Of a DNA stretch of 64,000 nt, positions 9,744 to 20,491 are shown one piece after another. Each line of letters opens with the position of its first letter. Position 1 is the stretch's first letter. Source of the DNA: Vibrio renipiscarius (GTDB taxonomy: Bacteria; Pseudomonadota; Gammaproteobacteria; Enterobacterales; Vibrionaceae); the NCBI RefSeq assembly GCF_000827885.1, contig NZ_JTKH01000020.1:1-64000 (forward strand), read 5' to 3'. The notes under the pieces were generated by a model that ran no database searches, was not told where the DNA came from, and saw only the letters and a program-made list of their open reading frames with translations. The translations under genes were made by a program, and so were the position numbers.

Positions 9744-10307
9744 ATGGACTCGCGTTTTACTGACTACCTCAGCCAACACCATTTCTCTAACGACGAAATC
9801 CATCAATTGGTGGCACTTGCCAGTCCATTAGAACTGCCAACACGGCATATATTGGTTGAACAAGGGGCATCGACGGAGACGTTCTATTTTGTACTGGAAG
9901 GCTTATGCCATGCCAGTTATCTCACCGAACAAGGCAAAGAATTCAGTAAAGAATTTTACTGGGAACAAGATTGGATCATTGGCTTCGAAAACCTGATCAA
10001 ACAGCAAGGTTCTCCTTTTTTAATTGAAACCCTAACGCCATGTTTGATCCTTTGTCTGCCTATTCACACCTTGCAGCAATGGCGATTAACCCATCATCCG
10101 ATCTATTTAAAATTGGTTGAAGCACAATTGCTATACAAAGAGAACAAAGAGCGCTTTATGTTGCTTTTTAGCCCAGAAGAGCGGTATCAATTATTCTGCC
10201 AGCATTTCCCTCAGCTTGAACAACGCCTCGCCGATTATCAAATTGCGGCTTACCTTGGAATCTCTTCCGTTAGTCTCAGTCGGATTAAAAATCGAGTGAG
10301 CCGATAA
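9744..10307 (+). CDS. Crp/Fnr-family regulator with cyclic-nucleotide-binding-like domain
   Basis: A 187-residue protein. An N-terminal cupin-like cNMP domain (about 15-120, with LVEQGASTETFYFVLEG) is followed by a long helix and a short C-terminal helix-turn-helix (YQIAAYLGISSVSLSRIKNR) that ends the protein without a wing extension. AGGAAG precedes the ATG. The short form is common among uncharacterised Crp/Fnr regulators. Key cAMP-binding residues of true Crp are not evident, so the ligand is unknown. It lies 138 bases upstream of the GNAT gene; cotranscription is uncertain. Confidence 0.75.
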   Translation: MDSRFTDYLSQHHFSNDEIHQLVALASPLELPTRHILVEQGASTETFYFVLEGLCHASYLTEQGKEFSKEFYWEQDWIIGFENLIKQQGSPFLIETLTPCLILCLPIHTLQQWRLTHHPIYLKLVEAQLLYKENKERFMLLFSPEERYQLFCQHFPQLEQRLADYQIAAYLGISSVSLSRIKNRVSR

Positions 10308-10445
10308 CCGCATATAACCAAGGCATCAGCCTTTACGCAATCGCGATTAAATTTCGGCGAATGAACGCAGAGCTTAACAAATGTTAATGCTGACAATCTG
10401 CTCTCTTGCTATGGTGAGCAAAGATAAACATTTCGACGATTTTTT

Positions 10446-10916
10446 ATGATTACTTGGAAACGACACTCTTTTGAGCAACTGACTAACCACGAACTTTATC
10501 AATTACTGAAACTACGCGTTGATGTATTTGTTGTTGAACAGACTTGCCCCTATCCAGAATTGGATGATAACGATACGCTCAATGGCGTGATGCACCTACT
10601 GGGCTACCAACAAGGGCAAATCATCGCTTGTGCGCGATTATTACCCAAAGGCACCACTTATCCTAGTGTCAGCATTGGCCGCGTCGCAACCAAAAAAAGT
10701 GCGCGAGGCGGTGGCTTAGGGCATCAATTGTTGCAGCAAGCGATCGCGGAATGTCATCAACTTTGGCCAAACCAATCGATTGAAATTGGGGCCCAGCAAC
10801 ACCTCACGGCTTTCTATCAACAACATGGGTTTGTTCAAACATCAGCAATGTACCTAGAAGATGGTATTCCCCATGTCGATATGAAAAAAAGTATGACGAC
10901 ACAAGACGCTCATTAA
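10446..10916 (+). CDS. GNAT N-acetyltransferase, ElaA family
   Basis: A 156-residue acyltransferase of the ElaA type. It starts with the family pattern W...F..L...ELY.LL.LR..VFVVEQ.CPY.E.D, has the acetyl-CoA pyrophosphate loop within RVATKKSARGGGLGHQLL, and ends FYQQHGF...YLEDGIPH. The substrate of ElaA proteins is not established. Its stop codon overlaps the start of the following transporter gene (TAATG), which implies translational coupling. Confidence 0.85.
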   Translation: MITWKRHSFEQLTNHELYQLLKLRVDVFVVEQTCPYPELDDNDTLNGVMHLLGYQQGQIIACARLLPKGTTYPSVSIGRVATKKSARGGGLGHQLLQQAIAECHQLWPNQSIEIGAQQHLTAFYQQHGFVQTSAMYLEDGIPHVDMKKSMTTQDAH

Positions 10917-11773
10917 TGAACTGGTCGATCGCGACAACGGCCATTGCTTTACTGGTCCTGGGTAACCTGGCGGCATCATTGTCGGATGTCGCGGTCAAAA
11001 TGCTCGAAGGAGGCATCGCCACTTTTCAGTATGTCTTTCTACGCCAATTACTTTCCGTACTCATTATTTTTCCATTTTGGTTTCAACAAAACAAAGCACA
11101 GCGTGCATTGACCGCTCGCGGGATTACGAGTTTACGTGCATTCCTTATCATCATAGGCAGTGGCTGCATGATGATAGCGATCACTCACTTACCATTAGCG
11201 ACTGCGAATGCGATCTTTTACGCGGCGCCACTATTAATGCTGCCACTGTCGGTATTGCTGTTAAAAGAGATACCACCATGGGGGAAAACACTATCAACAA
11301 TGATTGGGTTTATTGGTGTCCTAATCGTCCTGCGCCCATCCCAATTTCACTGGGCCGGTTATTTTGCTTTAGGTACCGCGATAACTCTGGCGTTGTTTAA
11401 TCTATTAGCCCGAAAACTGCCGCCACAACAAACGATTGTTACGACCTTATTTTGGACCTCGCTCATCTCACTGCCGATAACCGCATTGCTAGCCTATCTC
11501 ACTTGGCAGCCGATCTCTGGGCAGCAATTAGCATTAGTCACTACAAGTGCCGCATTAATATTGATCTACAACGGACTCGCGGTAAAAGCGTACAAGGCAG
11601 CGCCCGCAGGGCAAATTGCCTTAGCGGAATATTCGGGATTGGTTTTTGTGGTGCTGATTGGCGTGTGGGGGTTTAATGAAATACCCGATAGTAAGACGGC
11701 ATTGGGTATTTTATTGATCATCATTCCGCTTTTGCCGTTAAAAGAGCTCATTCAACGGCGAAAAAACAAATGA
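10916..11773 (+). CDS. DMT-superfamily (EamA) transporter
   Basis: A 285-residue inner-membrane protein with about ten predicted hydrophobic segments arranged as two EamA repeats (about 5-135 and 145-280). The repeats contain typical stretches such as ITHLPLATANAIFYAAPLL and AAPAGQIALAEYSGLVFVVLIGVWGFNEIPD. Such carriers export metabolites or amino acids; the substrate is unknown. It overlaps the GNAT stop codon by one base, so the two are translated together and may serve one pathway. Confidence 0.85.
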   Translation: MNWSIATTAIALLVLGNLAASLSDVAVKMLEGGIATFQYVFLRQLLSVLIIFPFWFQQNKAQRALTARGITSLRAFLIIIGSGCMMIAITHLPLATANAIFYAAPLLMLPLSVLLLKEIPPWGKTLSTMIGFIGVLIVLRPSQFHWAGYFALGTAITLALFNLLARKLPPQQTIVTTLFWTSLISLPITALLAYLTWQPISGQQLALVTTSAALILIYNGLAVKAYKAAPAGQIALAEYSGLVFVVLIGVWGFNEIPDSKTALGILLIIIPLLPLKELIQRRKNK

Positions 11774-11780
11774 TAGTTCA

Positions 11781-11819
11781 AAGGTAAGCAACCATTTACT
11801 TCTACGCGCTACTTACCTT
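11781..11819. repeat. 8-bp inverted repeat between convergent genes
   Basis: AAGGTAAG (11781-11788) and CTTACCTT (11812-11819) are perfect inverted copies around a 23-base loop, between the EamA transporter gene and oapA. There is no clear T-run. It may serve as a weak shared transcription end. Confidence 0.4.
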
Positions 11820-11825
11820 GTTCGG

Positions 11826-12395
11826 CTATTTACTGCGAGTAAATCCACCATCAGAGACACGAAAGAACATCACTAGTTGGGCTGATTTTTCAAGTTCAAT
11901 GATATCAAGCGAACCATCTTGCGCTAATTTAAAGCGCACCAGTTGGCCAGCTTTGATTCGGCTCAGCGGCTTATCACTGCCTTCGACTTTAACTAACGCG
12001 TTAAGGTCAGTCATCGGCAAGCCATTTGCCCGGAAAACTTGCGCTAAAGTATCGCCATTTTTTACCGTGTAATCTTTCCATTCCTCATCCTGCGTCTGTG
12101 CTACATGCACTTCACCTTGTTCGCTAAGGCTCTGCGTGTTGATATTAATCGCAACTCGCTGCGCTGGATCCGATGTTTGAGGATCAGAGGACGATGACGG
12201 TGTCGGCGACGGAATTAAAAGAAGAACCAACACCAAAGGTATCAGCACCATTAAGCCGCGCTGATGCAACTTAGGCAAACGTGCCCACTGGCTTAGTGCG
12301 TCAGCTTTTATCTTTGCCCAATCTAATTTGGCAAATTTCTCTTTTACCAATTGAAGGTAATCGACTTGCTGTGGTTTTTTCTTACGGCGATTCAT
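11826..12395 (-). CDS. oapA: OapA-family envelope protein with LysM-like domain
   Basis: A 189-residue protein of the OapA/YtfB type. A basic N-terminus (MNRRKKKPQQ) is followed by a positively charged segment, one transmembrane helix (about 55-72, LMVLIPLVLVLLLIPS), a Ser/Pro linker and a C-terminal LysM-like/OapA domain (VKNGDTLAQVFRANGL, then LVRFKL). Relatives act at the division site and bind peptidoglycan. The ATG at 12395 is chosen because GGAGACAGG precedes it; the open frame extends further upstream but without family-like sequence. Divergent from fklB. Confidence 0.78.
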   Translation of the reverse strand: MNRRKKKPQQVDYLQLVKEKFAKLDWAKIKADALSQWARLPKLHQRGLMVLIPLVLVLLLIPSPTPSSSSDPQTSDPAQRVAININTQSLSEQGEVHVAQTQDEEWKDYTVKNGDTLAQVFRANGLPMTDLNALVKVEGSDKPLSRIKAGQLVRFKLAQDGSLDIIELEKSAQLVMFFRVSDGGFTRSK

Positions 12396-12626
12396 TGAAC
12401 CTGTCTCCAAACAACTGAGCATCAAGTATAAAAATCTAACGCTCATGAGTATAGGTAATTTCGAGTTTGAAAGTAATGCTCGTGTCAAAACTCTTACTTT
12501 GAACCAAAAGTTAAGACCTAGCTCACACTGTGATCGCAGGGCAACAAAGTGGTTGAGCTGGCGTTTCCTCACAGCGCTAATACTGGTATCCTTTGGGACT
12601 TTATATAGCGATGAAAGAGAAACATC

Positions 12627-13247
12627 ATGTCTGAAGTTAAATTTGAAACTGTAGAGCAAAAAGCAAGCTACGGCATTGGTCTACAAATGGGCCAACAACT
12701 AGCGGGTTCTGGTATTGAAGGCCTTAACGTTGATGCTATCGCGGCAGGTATTGCAACTGCACTGACTGGTGATATGCCAGCAATCGAAATCGACGAAATC
12801 AACAATGCACTGCAAGAGCTTCACACTCGTGCAGAAAGCGCGCGTCAAGAAGTGGCAAAACTAGCAGCCGCTGACGGTGAAGCATTCCTAAGCGACAACG
12901 CTCTGCGTTCAGAAGTAACCGTTCTTGAATCTGGTCTTCAGTATGAAATCATCACTGAAGGTACTGGTGCAATCCCAACTTCTGATAAGCAAGTTCGCGT
13001 TCACTACCACGGCGAGCTAACTGACGGTACTGTATTTGACAGCTCTGTATCTCGCGGTCAACCTGCTGAGTTCCCAGTAACTGGCGTAATCAAAGGTTGG
13101 GTTGAAGCTCTTCAACTAATGCCTGTTGGTTCTAAGTGGAAACTATACATCCCTCAAGATCTTGCATACGGTGAGCGTGGCGCTGGCGCTGCAATTCCTC
13201 CGTTCGCAGCTCTTGTGTTCGAAGTAGAACTTCTAGATATTCTGTAA
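12627..13247 (+). CDS. fklB: FKBP-type peptidyl-prolyl isomerase (FklB/FKBP22-like)
   Basis: Folding catalyst that isomerises proline peptide bonds. The N-terminal helical dimerisation domain (about 5-90) is followed by a C-terminal FKBP domain with [18 protein letters not shown], the [20 protein letters not shown] core and [23 protein letters not shown]. Its 206 residues match E. coli FklB, and there is no signal peptide, so it is cytoplasmic. Followed by a terminator at 13287. Confidence 0.93.
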   Translation: MSEVKFETVEQKASYGIGLQMGQQLAGSGIEGLNVDAIAAGIATALTGDMPAIEIDEINNALQELHTRAESARQEVAKLAAADGEAFLSDNALRSEVTVLESGLQYEIITEGTGAIPTSDKQVRVHYHGELTDGTVFDSSVSRGQPAEFPVTGVIKGWVEALQLMPVGSKWKLYIPQDLAYGERGAGAAIPPFAALVFEVELLDIL

Positions 13248-13286
13248 TTAAGTAAAAACAATTTAGTTCAAACTTAGTTATCTATA

Positions 13287-13313
13287 AAACGGCGCACAGC
13301 GTCGTTTTTTTTT
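13287..13313 (+). terminator. Terminator after fklB
   Basis: AAAACG..CGC and GCG..CGTTTT form a stem around a short loop and run into nine T bases. Confidence 0.85.
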
Positions 13314-13353
13314 AACTAAAATATAAGGACAAACAATACAAAGGGATATAGAA

Positions 13354-13839
13354 ATGAAAAAAAGTGCCGCAACCTTCGCTATCGTATTTTTCGCGACAAC
13401 GGTCAATGCCAGTTCATTCTTAGATAGCGCGACCAGCAAAGATGCGACTGATCTGATAAGCAGTGTGAGTGAAAAATATGACGCTGCAGGTCATTCATTA
13501 CCGATGAGTGATTTATTGACGCAAAAGCTTGATGTCTCGCCAGAACAAGCTTTAACAGGAACTAACGCATTATTTTCTCTCGCTGAAAACCAACTCTCTT
13601 CTGGCGATCTCTCTGAGTTGGAATCGTTGATCCCTTGGTCATCAAGTATCCCCGATGCACAGAGCCTTTTAGGCAACGTAGAAAATATGGATGCCGTTAA
13701 AAGCGTATTCGAAAAAGCAGGGCTGGATCCATCGATGATTAATCAATTCGTCCCCGTCGTTCTAAATTACTTAGGTGATAATGGCGCAAGCGAGGGGTTG
13801 TTGGGTTCGCTTGGTAATTTGTGGAAGGCGGAACCATAA
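13354..13839 (+). CDS. Small secreted protein, DUF2780-like
   Basis: A 161-residue protein. A signal peptide (MKKSAATFAIVFFATTVNA, cleaved about residue 19) precedes a mature part with no cysteine and predicted alpha-helical character. Repeated patterns of LL/SL, GN and acidic residues end in LGDNGASEGLLGSLGNLW. This composition and length resemble the DUF2780 (VcgC/VcgE) family of unknown function, an assignment made from memory. It stands alone between two terminators. Confidence 0.6.
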   Translation: MKKSAATFAIVFFATTVNASSFLDSATSKDATDLISSVSEKYDAAGHSLPMSDLLTQKLDVSPEQALTGTNALFSLAENQLSSGDLSELESLIPWSSSIPDAQSLLGNVENMDAVKSVFEKAGLDPSMINQFVPVVLNYLGDNGASEGLLGSLGNLWKAEP

Positions 13840-13895
13840 GGACGCTGAGTCTTAGAAGAGAAGAGCACTAAATATGCACATCATTTTTTAGACAT

Positions 13896-13926
13896 AAAAA
13901 AAGCCGAGCTAATGCTCGGCTTTTTT
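13896..13926. terminator. Bidirectional terminator after rplQ
   Basis: AAGCCGAGC and GCTCGGCTT pair around TAAT. Six A precede and six T follow, so it can end the alpha operon on the minus strand and the DUF2780-like gene on the plus strand. Confidence 0.9.
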
Positions 13927-13949
13927 GTTCTTTCGAACCTGATTACTGA

Positions 13950-14333
<384 letters not shown>

Positions 14334-14356
14334 CTAATCCTTCTAACTAGTATCGA

Positions 14357-15349
14357 TTAATCTTCAGCGATAGACGCTGGTGGCCAGTTTTCTAGGCGCA
14401 TGCCCAGAGAAAGACCACGTGATGCAAGTACGTCTTTAATCTCAGTAAGAGATTTCTTACCAAGGTTAGGAGTCTTAAGAAGCTCAACCTCAGTACGCTG
14501 TACAAGATCACCGATGTAGTGAATCGCTTCTGCTTTCAAACAGTTAGCAGAGCGAACTGTTAGTTCAAGATCGTCTACAGGACGCAGTAGGATAGGATCA
14601 AATTCTGGCTTCTCTTCCTTCTCCTCAGGTACACGTACATCACGAAGATCTACGAACGCATCCAATTGCTCAGCTAGGATAGTAGCTGCGCGACGGATAG
14701 CTTCCTCAGGGTCTAGAGTACCGTTCGTTTCCATATCGATAACAAGCTTGTCTAAGTCTGTGCGTTGCTCTACACGAGCAGCATCAACAGAATAGGCAAT
14801 CTTATCTACTGGACTGTATGTTGCGTCAACCAGTAGGCGGCCAATAGGACGCTCATCTTCTTCAGTATGGATACGAGCAGAAGCAGGAACATAACCACGA
14901 CCACGTTCAACTTTGATACGCATAGCGATCTCAGCGTTGTCATCCGTTAGGTGACAAATAACGTGTTCAGGGTTAGTGATCTCTACATCACCATCATGGG
15001 TGATGTCACCTGCAACCACAGGGCCCGAGCCTGATTTATTCAGCGTAATAAACACTTCATCTTTGCCTTCGGCAACGCGTACAGCCAAACCTTTAAGGTT
15101 TAAAAGAATTTCAAGAATATCTTCTTGAACGCCTTCTTTAGTGCTGTATTCGTGTAGAACGCCTTCAATCTCAACTTCAGTAACCGCACAACCCGGCATA
15201 GAAGATAGAAGAATTCGACGAAGTGCATTACCAAGAGTATGGCCGAAACCACGCTCTAACGGCTCAAGAGTTACTTTTGCGTGTGTCGTGCTGATTTGTT
15301 CAATGTCAACAAGACGTGGCTTAAGAAATTCTGTTACAGAACCCTGCAT
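14357..15349 (-). CDS. rpoA: RNA polymerase alpha subunit
   Basis: Scaffold of RNA polymerase assembly and contact for upstream DNA and activators such as CRP. The N-terminal dimerisation domain (about 1-235) contains [23 protein letters not shown]. The C-terminal domain (about 250-330) contains [20 protein letters not shown] and [21 protein letters not shown], the DNA- and activator-binding surface. Length is 330 residues, one more than E. coli. It lies between rpsD and rplQ as in enteric bacteria. Confidence 0.98.
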   Translation of the reverse strand: MQGSVTEFLKPRLVDIEQISTTHAKVTLEPLERGFGHTLGNALRRILLSSMPGCAVTEVEIEGVLHEYSTKEGVQEDILEILLNLKGLAVRVAEGKDEVFITLNKSGSGPVVAGDITHDGDVEITNPEHVICHLTDDNAEIAMRIKVERGRGYVPASARIHTEEDERPIGRLLVDATYSPVDKIAYSVDAARVEQRTDLDKLVIDMETNGTLDPEEAIRRAATILAEQLDAFVDLRDVRVPEEKEEKPEFDPILLRPVDDLELTVRSANCLKAEAIHYIGDLVQRTEVELLKTPNLGKKSLTEIKDVLASRGLSLGMRLENWPPASIAED

Positions 15350-15373
15350 TGTGTCCTCTCTTTAGTTTAAACC

Positions 15374-15994
15374 TTACTTAGAGTAAAGCTCGACGATCAA
15401 TTGTTCGTTGATGTCAGCTGACAGATCAGAACGCTCAGGCTTACGCTTGAATGTACCTTCCATCTTGCCGCCATCTACTTCAATCCAAGTTGGTTTTTCA
15501 CGTTGTTCAGCAACTTCTAGAGCTGCTTTAATGCGAGATTGCTGTTTAGCTTTCTCACGAATTGCAACAACGTCGTTCGCCGCTACTTTGAAAGAAGGAA
15601 CGTTTACAACTTTACCGTTAACTACGATAGCTTTGTGGCTAACAAGTTGACGTGCTTCAGCGCGAGTAGCACCAAAACCCATACGGTAAACTACGTTATC
15701 AAGACGACCTTCAAGAAGTTGCAGCAGGTTTTCACCTGTGTTGCCTTTAAGGCGAGCAGCTTCTTTATAGTAGTTACGGAATTGTTTTTCTAGAACGCCG
15801 TACATACGACGAACTTTTTGCTTCTCACGAAGCTGAACGCCATACTCAGATAGACGACCGCGACGAGCGCCGTGTACACCTGGTGCGTTATCAATTTTAC
15901 ACTTGGTATCGATCGCGCGAACACCAGACTTAAGGAATAAGTCAGTGCCTTCACGACGGCTAAGCTTCAGCTTAGGACCCAAATATCTTGCCAT
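15374..15994 (-). CDS. rpsD: 30S ribosomal protein S4
   Basis: Early-assembly 16S rRNA binder and, in gammaproteobacteria, the translational repressor of the alpha operon. It has 206 residues, starts [19 protein letters not shown] and carries the S4 RNA-binding domain (about 96-158, [20 protein letters not shown]). The N-terminal Cys cluster seen in zinc-binding S4 proteins is absent: one Cys only, at TKCKID. Its binding site would be the leader at 16787-16882. Confidence 0.98.
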   Translation of the reverse strand: MARYLGPKLKLSRREGTDLFLKSGVRAIDTKCKIDNAPGVHGARRGRLSEYGVQLREKQKVRRMYGVLEKQFRNYYKEAARLKGNTGENLLQLLEGRLDNVVYRMGFGATRAEARQLVSHKAIVVNGKVVNVPSFKVAANDVVAIREKAKQQSRIKAALEVAEQREKPTWIEVDGGKMEGTFKRKPERSDLSADINEQLIVELYSK

Positions 15995-16021
15995 GATTCT
16001 TCTCCAATTGTCCTAGAAACG

Positions 16022-16417
<396 letters not shown>

Positions 16418-16429
16418 CTACCTTCCCGA

Positions 16430-16786
16430 TTATTTTTTGATCGGCTTACGCGGACCCTTGCGGGTGCGAGCGTTGGTTTTAGTACGCTGTCCACGTAGTG
16501 GTAGACTGCGACGATGACGAAGACCACGGTAACAACCAAGGTCCATAAGACGCTTGATGTTCATAGATACTTCACGACGTAGATCACCTTCTACAGTGTA
16601 TTTAGCTACACCATCACGCAGTTGATCGATCTGTTCATCAGATAGTTCACTGATCTTAACATCTTCAGCAATACCCACTTCAGCTAGAATAGCTTTTGAG
16701 CGAGTCTTACCGATGCCGTAGATTGACGTTAGTGCAATCACAGCATGTTTTTGATCAGGAATGTTAATGCCTGCAATACGGGCCAT
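16430..16786 (-). CDS. rpsM: 30S ribosomal protein S13
   Basis: Head protein of the small subunit that contacts tRNA and S19. Its 118 residues start [19 protein letters not shown] and end in the basic tail [18 protein letters not shown]. It is the first gene of the alpha operon; its ribosome binding site region is the expected target of S4 repression. Confidence 0.98.
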   Translation of the reverse strand: MARIAGINIPDQKHAVIALTSIYGIGKTRSKAILAEVGIAEDVKISELSDEQIDQLRDGVAKYTVEGDLRREVSMNIKRLMDLGCYRGLRHRRSLPLRGQRTKTNARTRKGPRKPIKK

Positions 16787-16882
16787 TATTCACTCCAAAG
16801 TGTTTCATAAAAGAATTAGCCGCAGCAAAGCCCGTCTAGGATACGCTGCGGAGTACTACTTCTTTTGCACGCAAAAGGTAGG
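16787..16882 (-). ncRNA. Alpha operon leader (S4-binding region)
   Basis: About 96 bases separate the predicted transcription start from rpsM, close to the length of the E. coli alpha leader. CCGCAGC (16820-16826) and GCTGCGG (16845-16851) make a 7-bp stem just upstream of the start codon. In E. coli S4 binds a nested pseudoknot here. The stem is seen directly; the pseudoknot and S4 control are inferred from the family. Confidence 0.6.
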
Positions 16883-16888
16883 CCGAGA

Positions 16889-16917
16889 AATATACTCGAC
16901 ACTACCTTACATTTCAA
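16889..16917 (-). promoter_or_regulatory. Alpha operon promoter
   Basis: On the minus strand, TTGAAA (16917-16912), a 17-base spacer, then TATATT (16894-16889). This near-consensus sigma-70 promoter is placed between rpmJ and rpsM, as expected for the alpha operon. Confidence 0.75.
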
Positions 16918-16933
16918 GTAAAAATTTCTACTA

Positions 16934-17047
16934 TTAGCCTTGGCGTTGTTTATGCTTTGGCTCACTGCAAATCACGCGAACGACACCGTTACGCTTGATT
17001 ACTTTACAGTTACGGCAGATTTTTTTAACGGAAGCACGAACTTTCAT
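16934..17047 (-). CDS. rpmJ: 50S ribosomal protein L36
   Basis: A 37-residue protein ([20 protein letters not shown] to the end at KHKQRQG). C11, C14, C27 and H32 form the zinc-ribbon ligands, so this is the zinc-containing form. It follows secY by 39 bases and precedes the alpha promoter, as in E. coli. Confidence 0.96.
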
Positions 17048-17086
17048 TGCTAAACTCCGTAATTGAAATCTGAGGTTACCGCCGAA

Positions 17087-18421
17087 TTAACGGCCATAGC
17101 CTTTCAGATTTGCTTTTTTCAACACAGAATCATACTGTTGGGACATCATATGAGTCTGTACCTGTGCCATAAAATCCATGATTACAACCACTACGATAAG
17201 TAGTGATGTACCGCCGAAGTAGAAACGTACGTTCCACGCGACCATCATGAACTCTGGGATCAGACAGATAAAGGTAATGTACAGTGCGCCCGCTAGGGTT
17301 AAACGTGTCATCACTTTATCAATGTATTTCGCTGTCTGCTCGCCTGGGCGGATACCGGGTACGAATGCACCAGACTTCTTCAAGTTATCTGCTGTTTCAC
17401 GCGGGTTGAAGACCAACGCCGTGTAGAAGAAGCAGAAGAAGATAATCGCTGCAGCATAAAGCATTACATACAGAGGTTGACCTGGGCTAAGAGCCAAAGA
17501 CACGTCAGTTAACCAACCGAACGCGCTGCTCTCACCGTTTTGACCAAACCACTGAGCCAATGTTCCTGGGAACAGGATAATACTTGATGCAAAAATTGCT
17601 GGAATAACGCCTGCCATATTAATTTTAAGTGGCAAGTGAGTGCTTTGCGCAGCAAATACTTTACGACCTTGTTGACGTTTTGCGTAGTTAACGACGATAC
17701 GGCGTTGGCCACGTTCCATGAAAACAACGAAGTAAATAACTGCAAAAGCGAGTACAGCAATCAACAGCAGAAGAAGTACATGCAGTTCACCTTGACGCGC
17801 TTGCTCGATTGTTTGACCGATTGCCGAAGGCAATCCAGCAACAATACCTGCAAAGATCAGTACCGAAATACCGTTACCAATTCCGCGCTCTGTAATTTGT
17901 TCGCCTAACCACATTAAGAACATGGTACCGGTTACTAAACTTACGGTAGCAATTAGCGTAAACATGGTTTGGTTGATAACAACCAGATTATCGACCATGT
18001 TTGGTAGGCCAGTTGCAATACCAATAGCTTGGAATGTTGCAAGTACAAGCGTGCCGTAGCGTGTATATTGGCTTATCTTACGACGGCCTGCTTCACCCTC
18101 TTTCTTGAGTTCGGCTAACGCTGGATGAACTACAGTTAGCAGTTGGACAACAATTGACGCCGAAATATACGGCATGATGCCCAACGCTAATATAGACGCA
18201 CGCTCAAGAGCACCACCGGAGAACATGTTAAACATTTCTACGATGGTACCTTTTTGCTGTTCGAACAAATCGGCAAGTACAGCAGCGTCAATACCAGGGA
18301 TTGGTACGAATGAACCGGCGCGGAATACTAAAAGAGCACCTAATACAAACAAAAGGCGCGATTTAAGCTCCGCCAATCCATTTTTCGCACTACTAAAATC
18401 TTGTCCTGGTTTTTTAGCCAT
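17087..18421 (-). CDS. secY: Preprotein translocase subunit SecY
   Basis: Channel subunit of the SecYEG translocon in the inner membrane. Its 444 residues have ten hydrophobic segments, the plug-region pattern [27 protein letters not shown] and the cytoplasmic loop [24 protein letters not shown] that contacts SecA and ribosomes. It sits at the end of the spc operon, after rplO. Confidence 0.98.
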   Translation of the reverse strand: MAKKPGQDFSSAKNGLAELKSRLLFVLGALLVFRAGSFVPIPGIDAAVLADLFEQQKGTIVEMFNMFSGGALERASILALGIMPYISASIVVQLLTVVHPALAELKKEGEAGRRKISQYTRYGTLVLATFQAIGIATGLPNMVDNLVVINQTMFTLIATVSLVTGTMFLMWLGEQITERGIGNGISVLIFAGIVAGLPSAIGQTIEQARQGELHVLLLLLIAVLAFAVIYFVVFMERGQRRIVVNYAKRQQGRKVFAAQSTHLPLKINMAGVIPAIFASSIILFPGTLAQWFGQNGESSAFGWLTDVSLALSPGQPLYVMLYAAAIIFFCFFYTALVFNPRETADNLKKSGAFVPGIRPGEQTAKYIDKVMTRLTLAGALYITFICLIPEFMMVAWNVRFYFGGTSLLIVVVVIMDFMAQVQTHMMSQQYDSVLKKANLKGYGR

Positions 18422-18441
18422 CTGTACCTTTCCTTCGAAGA

Positions 18442-18876
18442 TTATTCTTCGATTTTACCGCCTGCAGCTTCGATTGCAGCTTTAGCGCCTTTAGTCACGC
18501 GTAGACCTTTAACAGTCATTGCTTTGTTAACTTCACCAGAAAGAACGATCTTAACGAACTCGATGTTCTTAGTGATTAGGTTAGCAGCTTTAAGGCTGTT
18601 TAGATCTACCACGTCACCTTCAACCTTCGCTAGCTCAGCTAGACGAATTTCAGCAGACACTAGGCTCTTACGAGAAGTGAAACCGAATTTAGGTAGACGT
18701 TGTTTCAGAGGCATTTGACCGCCTTCAAAACCTGGACGAACTTTACCGCCAGAGCGTGACTTTTGGCCTTTATGACCACGGCCGGCAGTTTTGCCTAGAC
18801 CTGAACCGATACCGCGGCCTACACGCTTAGGAGCATGTTTAGAACCAGCAGCCGGTGATAGAGTATTCAAACGCAT
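18442..18876 (-). CDS. rplO: 50S ribosomal protein L15
   Basis: Large-subunit protein of 144 residues with the glycine/basic N-terminal extension ([20 protein letters not shown]) that enters 23S rRNA and the C-terminal [21 protein letters not shown]. Followed 20 bases later by secY. Confidence 0.98.
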   Translation of the reverse strand: MRLNTLSPAAGSKHAPKRVGRGIGSGLGKTAGRGHKGQKSRSGGKVRPGFEGGQMPLKQRLPKFGFTSRKSLVSAEIRLAELAKVEGDVVDLNSLKAANLITKNIEFVKIVLSGEVNKAMTVKGLRVTKGAKAAIEAAGGKIEE

Positions 18877-18882
18877 TTGTGA

Positions 18883-19059
18883 TTACTCCTCTACTTTAAC
18901 CATGTAGTAAACCTTGTTGATCATGCCGCGCACGCACGGAGTATCTTCAAGTTCTACTGTGTGGTTGATTTTACGAAGGCCAAGACCGCGCAAAGTAGCT
19001 TTGTGCTTTGGCAGACGACCAATTGAGCTTTTAGTTTGAGTTACTTTAATAGTTGCCAT
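18883..19059 (-). CDS. rpmD: 50S ribosomal protein L30
   Basis: A 58-residue protein starting [20 protein letters not shown], the usual L30 start. The open frame continues upstream to 19086 without family-like residues, so the ATG at 19059 is used. It lies between rpsE and rplO. Confidence 0.96.
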
Positions 19060-19066
19060 CGTGTGC

Positions 19067-19570
19067 TTACTCCGAAATAGATTCAACAGTTAGACCACGT
19101 TTAGCAGCAACCATTTCTGGTGACTTAACGCTACCTAGCGCATCGATCGTAGCACGAACGATGTTGATAGGGTTCGTAGAACCGTATGCTTTAGATAGTA
19201 CGTTGTGTACACCAGCAACTTCAAGTACTGCACGCATTGCGCCGCCGGCGATAACACCAGTACCTTCAGCAGCAGGCTGCATGTAAACTTTAGAGCCCGA
19301 ATGGCGACCTTTCACTGGGTGGTGAAGAGTACCTTCGTTAAGCGCGATCGTAGTCATGTTACGACGTGCTTTTTCCATTGCTTTTTGAATCGCTGCAGGT
19401 ACTTCACGTGCTTTGCCGTAACCGAAACCTACGCGACCGTTACCGTCACCAACTACTGTTAGTGCAGTAAAGCTCATGATTCGACCGCCTTTAACCGTTT
19501 TAGAAACACGGTTAACTGCGATTAGCTTTTCTTGCAAATCATTCGCTTGAACTTGTTGTTCTTTAGCCAT
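19067..19570 (-). CDS. rpsE: 30S ribosomal protein S5
   Basis: Decoding-fidelity protein of the small subunit. Its 167 residues include the double-stranded RNA-binding-like N-terminal half ([19 protein letters not shown]) and the [19 protein letters not shown] signature in the C-terminal half. Confidence 0.98.
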   Translation of the reverse strand: MAKEQQVQANDLQEKLIAVNRVSKTVKGGRIMSFTALTVVGDGNGRVGFGYGKAREVPAAIQKAMEKARRNMTTIALNEGTLHHPVKGRHSGSKVYMQPAAEGTGVIAGGAMRAVLEVAGVHNVLSKAYGSTNPINIVRATIDALGSVKSPEMVAAKRGLTVESISE

Positions 19571-19584
19571 CTTCCAACCCTACC

Positions 19585-19938
19585 TTAGAATTTCAGACCA
19601 GCTTCGCGAGCAGAATCTGCTAGCGCCGCTACTCGACCGTGGTATTGGAAACCAGAACGATCGAATGCAACTGAAGTCACGCCTTTTTCAAGAGCGCGCT
19701 CAGCAACAGCTTTACCAACTGCTTTAGCTGCATCGATGTTACCAGTGTATTTCACTTGCTCACGGATCGCTTTTTCTACAGTAGAAGCAGCTGCGATAAC
19801 CTCAGAGCCGTTTGCCGCGATAACTTGAGCGTAAACATGGCGAGGAGTACGGTGTACTACCAGGCGAGTTGCACCAAGTTCTGCAATCTTACGACGTGCA
19901 CGTGTAGCACGACGGATGCGAGATGCTTTCTTATCCAT
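19585..19938 (-). CDS. rplR: 50S ribosomal protein L18
   Basis: 5S rRNA-binding protein. Its 117 residues contain a basic start ([18 protein letters not shown]) and the C-terminal [20 protein letters not shown] signature. It lies in the spc operon between rplF and rpsE. Confidence 0.98.
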   Translation of the reverse strand: MDKKASRIRRATRARRKIAELGATRLVVHRTPRHVYAQVIAANGSEVIAAASTVEKAIREQVKYTGNIDAAKAVGKAVAERALEKGVTSVAFDRSGFQYHGRVAALADSAREAGLKF

Positions 19939-19947
19939 AGTGTTACC

Positions 19948-20481
19948 TTACTTCTTCTTAGCTTCTTTGGTACGCACATTTTCATCTGCGTAACGAACAC
20001 CTTTACCTTTGTAAGGTTCAGGAGCACGGTAAGAACGAATATCAGCCGCAACTTGACCTACTAATTGCTTATCGCAACCAGTAATAATGATTTCAGTTTG
20101 GCTTGGACATTCAGCTGTAATACCTGCAGGCAGTTCATGCTCAACAGGGTGAGAGAAGCCTAGAGTTAGACCTACAGCGTTGCCTTTAATAGCAGCACGG
20201 TAACCAACACCCTTAAGGGTTAGCTTCTTCACAAAGCCTTCAGTCACACCGATCACCATGTTGTTAACTAGTGCACGAGCAGTACCTGCTTGTGCCCATG
20301 CGTTTACAACACCTTCACGTGGACCGAAAGTAAGGTTGTTTTCTTCCTGAGCGATAACTACAGCGTTGTTTAGAACGCGAGTCAGTTCGCCTTTAGCACC
20401 TTTTACAGTAACTTCTTGGCCGTTTAGTTTCACCTCTACGCCAGCTGGAATAGCGACAGGTGCTTTAGCAACACGAGACAT
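19948..20481 (-). CDS. rplF: 50S ribosomal protein L6
   Basis: Protein near the GTPase-associated centre. Its 177 residues form two homologous domains, with the C-terminal signature [20 protein letters not shown]. It lies 10 bases after rpsH. Confidence 0.98.
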   Translation of the reverse strand: MSRVAKAPVAIPAGVEVKLNGQEVTVKGAKGELTRVLNNAVVIAQEENNLTFGPREGVVNAWAQAGTARALVNNMVIGVTEGFVKKLTLKGVGYRAAIKGNAVGLTLGFSHPVEHELPAGITAECPSQTEIIITGCDKQLVGQVAADIRSYRAPEPYKGKGVRYADENVRTKEAKKK

Positions 20482-20491
20482 AGTCTACTCC

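Noticed and set aside
12523-12533. TCACA-C-TGTGA palindrome between oapA and fklB
   Set aside because: The half-sites face the wrong way and lack the six-base spacer of a CRP site; it may be chance.
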